NCBI GenBank assembly: GCA_005223375.1 | Contig: RXOD01006522.1 | Coordinates: 1-10,086 of the forward strand | Direction: 5' to 3' | Source: Amoebophrya sp. AT5.2 | Lineage: Eukaryota > Sar > Dinophyceae > Syndiniales > Amoebophryaceae | DNA: 10,086 bases | Shown here: positions 7,904 to 10,086 of the stretch, one piece after another | How the letters are laid out: every line of letters starts with the position of its first letter | Numbering within the stretch: position 1 is the first letter of the stretch | Position numbers and translations under genes: made by a program | Notes under the pieces: model-generated | The model's database searches: none | What the model was told of the DNA's origin: nothing | The model's input: the letters and a program-made list of their open reading frames with translations, nothing else

Positions 7904-8859
7904 ATGCCGTCGAGTCCGATGAAGAAGATGCAGACCAGTGCCATGAAGAGCATGAAGAGCGCCTCCAGTAAGATGAAGGAGTCCGCGTCCTCCTCCTCAA
8001 AAGCCATGAAGTCGGCCATGAAATCGGCCGCCACCTCCATGAAAGCGGCACCCGCAGCGGCCGTCAAAAACGCGGTACTAGGCTGAGAAAATTACTATGG
8101 ATAGTCATGAAAGTCGTTGCGTTATTTTTGATAAAAGAAGATGAAAAAACTACGGATGAAATGCACCGCCACCTCAAATGATCCCAACGGGACTTTCACT
8201 ACAGATGAAGGCTGCGCCAGCGATGAAAGCATCGATGAAGAAGATGGCGGTCGCAATGAAGGCGGCAGACTCTGACGACGAGTCAATCAACTCCGACGAA
8301 GTGGCGACCGATGACGAACCTGCGGTAACTCACTTCTAGCTCATTTATTTTTTACATTGATTCAGACTCGCAGAATGAAAACCAAACGGTTTAAGTACAA
8401 CGAAGGAACATAAACCAAAACCTCCAGCCGTCGATGAAGTCCGCTCCAGCTGCCGCTCCGAAATCTTCGTTCTGGCAGTCCGCGTTTGTGAAATACGGGG
8501 TTTCGTTGCTGTGCGTGCTCGCGGCCACCGCCCTCTGGTTTCACGTGGCGTTCTTCGGGCTCCCTGACATGTCGAACCTGACAAAACTCGTCGATGAAAA
8601 GTTGGACGCCGTGATGACGCTGTCGTCCGGTTATGTTGCGCAGCTGACGTCCACCGTCGAGGAGGCGATGCAATCGGTTTCCAGCGCAGGAGGCGAGACG
8701 GTGCAAACGGTGAAGACCGCGGCAAAAGCGGTCGCGAAGACGGTGGGAAAGAAGGTCACGGCGGACGTAGAGACTGGGGATATGGGTCGTGTGCTGGGAG
8801 AAGGAGTGAGGGTGGCAGGGAAGAAGGCGGCGGCGAAAGCCATGGGAGGAGGGATGTAA
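7904..8859 (+). CDS. K/M/A/S-rich membrane-anchored protein, three exons
   Basis: Exons 7904-8074, 8205-8324 and 8428-8859, all joined in phase 0, give 240 codons. The start ATG follows gagaaaa. Residues 1-80 are made of short basic steps such as MKSA, MKSM, MKAA and MKKM. Residues 81-97 are acidic (DSDDESINSDE), then MKSAPAAAPK. A single membrane segment follows at about 121-142 (GVSLLCVLAATALWFHVAFF), and the rest is amphipathic helix with Val/Ala/Lys/Thr repeats (TVKTAAKAVAKTVGKKVTA) ending AAAKAMGGGM. I know of no named family. Lysine/methionine/alanine runs of this kind are frequent in dinoflagellate proteins, and similar basic tails occur in histone-like proteins, but a membrane segment argues against a simple chromatin role. 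Candidates are an organelle or nuclear-envelope tether. AATAAA overlaps the base after the stop (8860-8865), too close to be a trustworthy poly(A) signal. Confidence 0.8.
8075..8204 (+). other. Intron 1 of the K/M-rich gene (130 nt, GT-AG)
   Basis: The donor is acgcg|GTACTA and the acceptor tttcactacAG|ATGAAG. Reading through would stop at 8087. After removal, the KNA end of exon 1 continues directly into MKAAPAMKASMKKM, the same repeat style, which strongly supports the splice. The donor is the same hexamer as at 203. Confidence 0.85.
8325..8427 (+). other. Intron 2 of the K/M-rich gene (103 nt, or two tiny introns)
   Basis: The simplest model uses donor cctgcg|GTAACT and acceptor aaacctccAG|CCGTCG, phase 0 on both sides. 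Within it, an AG at 8372-8373 and a GT at 8389-8390 bracket a 15-nt stretch (8374-8388) that is also in phase and would encode NENQT, leaving introns of 49 and 39 nt. Confidence 0.75.
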
Positions 8860-9308
8860 AATAAATCCATTGACTTGAGTAAAGAAGCCGGTCTGCGATG
8901 GTTTTGCGATAGTCCTCCGACTGTACTGGTAACAGGTCGGAAGGAGGGGCCTTCGAGATCACTTCCTGCAGCTGCGCCTTCGAATCCAACGAAGCAAGCA
9001 CGAGAAAACAGGAATACAGGAGCAGGCAACTGGTAGCGAATTCTAAAACAAAGAAAGAAATAGAAAACGTGGTCGATCCCGATGGGACGGGCGGAGCGGT
9101 GCCTCTGTAAACCTATGTATCGACCCCGGATTCTACTCGTGCTTGCCTACCGATTTGATTGCAATCAATCTTTTACTTTTCGAAGAATTAAGCTACAGGA
9201 TTTTTCACAACACGCTCAACTGCTGACGTTGTCAAGCTCAAGAACGTCTCACTCCCTACGCCTCACCTTACGAAATCCTATGCACGTGTGTCCCAGTGTG
9301 ATTCGCAT
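8756..9308 (-). CDS. Candidate two-exon signal-peptide protein, antisense tail
   Basis: This is a hypothetical gene. On the minus strand an ATG at 9308 opens a 37-nt exon to 9272, followed by a GTAAGG donor. A pyrimidine-rich tract ending TTTGTTTTAG leads into a second exon from 9042. The phases fit. The joined start reads MRITLGHTCIGFQFATSCLL and then a hydrophobic stretch and LASLDSKAQLQEV, which looks like a signal peptide with a mature N-terminus. The next part (SKAPPSDLLP, QSEDYRKTIADRLLYSSQ) is protein-like. The frame then runs antisense through the last 104 nt of the K/M-rich gene to a stop at 8756, for 107 codons; that tail is probably shadow, so the true 3' end may be another splice I cannot see. 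No family recognised. Confidence 0.32.
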
Positions 9309-9855
9309 ACGGAAAAAACTTTCCTCAGCCTTTAACACTCATTCGCGCGCAGAGAAATTGAAACCCGTCATATCATACAAACATAGTATAGAAGTCTATA
9401 CGCTTGTGGCAGCGGGGGCTCCGCTCCGGTTCGCCATGCGCAGGTTCGTTTGATCGTGGCTGTTCCTCCCGTCGGTGGGTATGCTTCTTATGGTCCTGAT
9501 CGTTAAGCCGGGCGGCTGAGAAATCTGTGCGGTTCGTGCAAGAAATAGTGGGCGAATCCTTTAGTCATAGTCTGGGGGGCGCCGACGTCGAGCACGCGGA
9601 AAATGAGGGGGGCAGTGGGCAGGGTCAGTTCCTCGTACGGTATGCAAACGCCGCGCACTCCTGCCTGTGGGTGCAGAAGAGTAACTGATATTAAAACAGC
9701 ACTTTTTGTTCTTGTTTTTGTAGAGTGCCCACCAGGACCACACCAGATACTACATTCATTCGCATACATATCTCTTTTTCCACTGGTATCAATCTAGAGG
9801 GCTCCAAATTGCAACAGTTTTTTGACCAGTCCTGTCCCAAGAAAGAAACATAAAA
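8860..9855. other. Spacer before the last gene
   Basis: These 996 nt hold the two weak minus-strand candidates listed separately. The remainder, about 9043-9500, is AT-richer. A plus ORF at 9082-9453 (123 codons) starts with ATG but has no recognisable domain, and I leave it out as a gene. A small gtatag/ctatac hairpin lies near 9386-9402. Confidence 0.5.
9503..9769 (-). CDS. Candidate minus-strand terminal exon or small ORF
   Basis: An 88-codon minus ORF begins with ATG at 9769 and stops at 9503-9505. Its last 53 codons (9664-9503) are GC-rich and protein-like, with GVCIPYEELTLPTAPLIF and RVLDVGAPQTMTKGFAHYF. Its first part is AT-rich and reads poorly. The junction carries a good acceptor in minus orientation (ttactcttctgcacccacAG|GCAGG), so 9664-9503 may be the last exon of a gene whose earlier exons lie upstream, in or beyond 9665-9855. 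That would place it head-to-head with, or overlapping, the plus gene at 9856. It could also be a stray exon copy. No family recognised. Confidence 0.35.
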   Translation of the reverse strand: MYANECSIWCGPGGHSTKTRTKSAVLISVTLLHPQAGVRGVCIPYEELTLPTAPLIFRVLDVGAPQTMTKGFAHYFLHEPHRFLSRPA

Positions 9856-10086
9856 ATGTGGCGAGCGAGAGCGTGGACGCAGCTCCGTCTCCTGTTGCTC
9901 GCGGCGGGCCTCGGGTCGTCGTCGGTACATCAGGCGCAGGGGATGACAATGGTAACGAAACGGGAACGGCCCGAAGCCCCCGCTGTCCCCGGGCCCGCAC
10001 CCCGTTCGCCGGAGCCCGTCCCGCTCGGTCTCAATGGTGCGGCCGAGAAGGGGTACTCCTCCTTTCTCGCCAGCTTGCCCGGAGAG
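9856..10086 (+). CDS. Signal-peptide protein, 3' partial
   Basis: The frame is open from ATG at 9856 to the window edge (77 codons, no stop). The start context is A-rich (gaaacataaaaATG), like the exchanger and K/M-gene starts. MWRARAWTQLRLLLLAAGLG is a classic signal peptide, with cleavage plausible near SSSVHQAQG. The following sequence is Pro/Ala/Arg-rich (PEAPAVPGPAPRSPEPVP), then AAEKGYSSFLASLPGE. It enters the secretory pathway; the rest of the protein, and so its function, lies outside the window. Confidence 0.7.
   Translation, partial: MWRARAWTQLRLLLLAAGLGSSSVHQAQGMTMVTKRERPEAPAVPGPAPRSPEPVPLGLNGAAEKGYSSFLASLPGE

Noticed and set aside
7699..8067. Hydrophobic minus ORF opposite the K/M-rich gene
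   Set aside because: Antisense of MKSA-type codons automatically yields Phe/Met/Ala runs; the plus-strand exons explain the sequence.
9082..9453. 123-codon plus ORF in the last spacer
   Set aside because: AT-rich composition unlike the confident genes, no domain, no signal peptide, and a competing minus-strand model covers part of it.
1..10086. tRNA, rRNA, CRISPR, spliced-leader or complete transposon
   Set aside because: No cloverleaf with matching arms, no regularly spaced repeats, no TTGGCTCAAG-type leader, and no transposase-like ORF seen by eye on either strand.

Overview
The window looks like nuclear DNA of a compact-genome protist. I see no operons, Shine-Dalgarno sites or bacterial gene packing. 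Instead there are short GT-AG introns in the GC-rich genes, AT-richer spacers of about 0.75 to 1 kb, A-rich contexts before ATG starts, and proteins with signal peptides. The K/M/A/S-rich protein built of MKSA/MKKM-type steps, and the run of co-directional genes, remind me of alveolates, especially dinoflagellates with small genomes such as Amoebophrya-type parasites. That placement is inference from style; no marker gene proves it.

Layout, left to right. (1) 1-581, + strand, 5' incomplete: the 3' end of a gene with one 134-nt intron, whose last 100 residues read like a chagasin-type (I42) protease-inhibitor fold. (2) 1457-5317, + strand, one exon: a 1286-residue cation/Ca2+ exchanger of the NCKX/SLC24 type with a signal peptide, two alpha repeats, and an enormous cytoplasmic loop. 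Its alpha-2 repeat has lost two carboxylates that coordinate ions in the family. (3) 5268-5644: nested direct and inverted duplications of the exchanger's 3' end. (4) 6063-7042, + strand, two exons: a secreted protein with two sushi/CCP modules and a four-cysteine C-terminal domain. (5) 7904-8859, + strand, three exons (perhaps four): a K/M/A/S-rich protein with an acidic patch and a single membrane segment. (6) 9856 to the window end, + strand: the start of another secreted or membrane protein.

Two weaker minus-strand candidates lie in the last spacer: a two-exon signal-peptide ORF (9308 down to 8756) whose tail would overlap gene 5, and a GC-rich terminal exon or small ORF (9503-9769). The five confident genes all point the same way at similar spacing. 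This need not mean joint function. Shared themes are membrane and secretory-pathway proteins (exchanger, sushi protein, membrane-anchored K/M protein, last gene). I found no tRNA, rRNA, CRISPR array, spliced-leader sequence or complete autonomous transposon.
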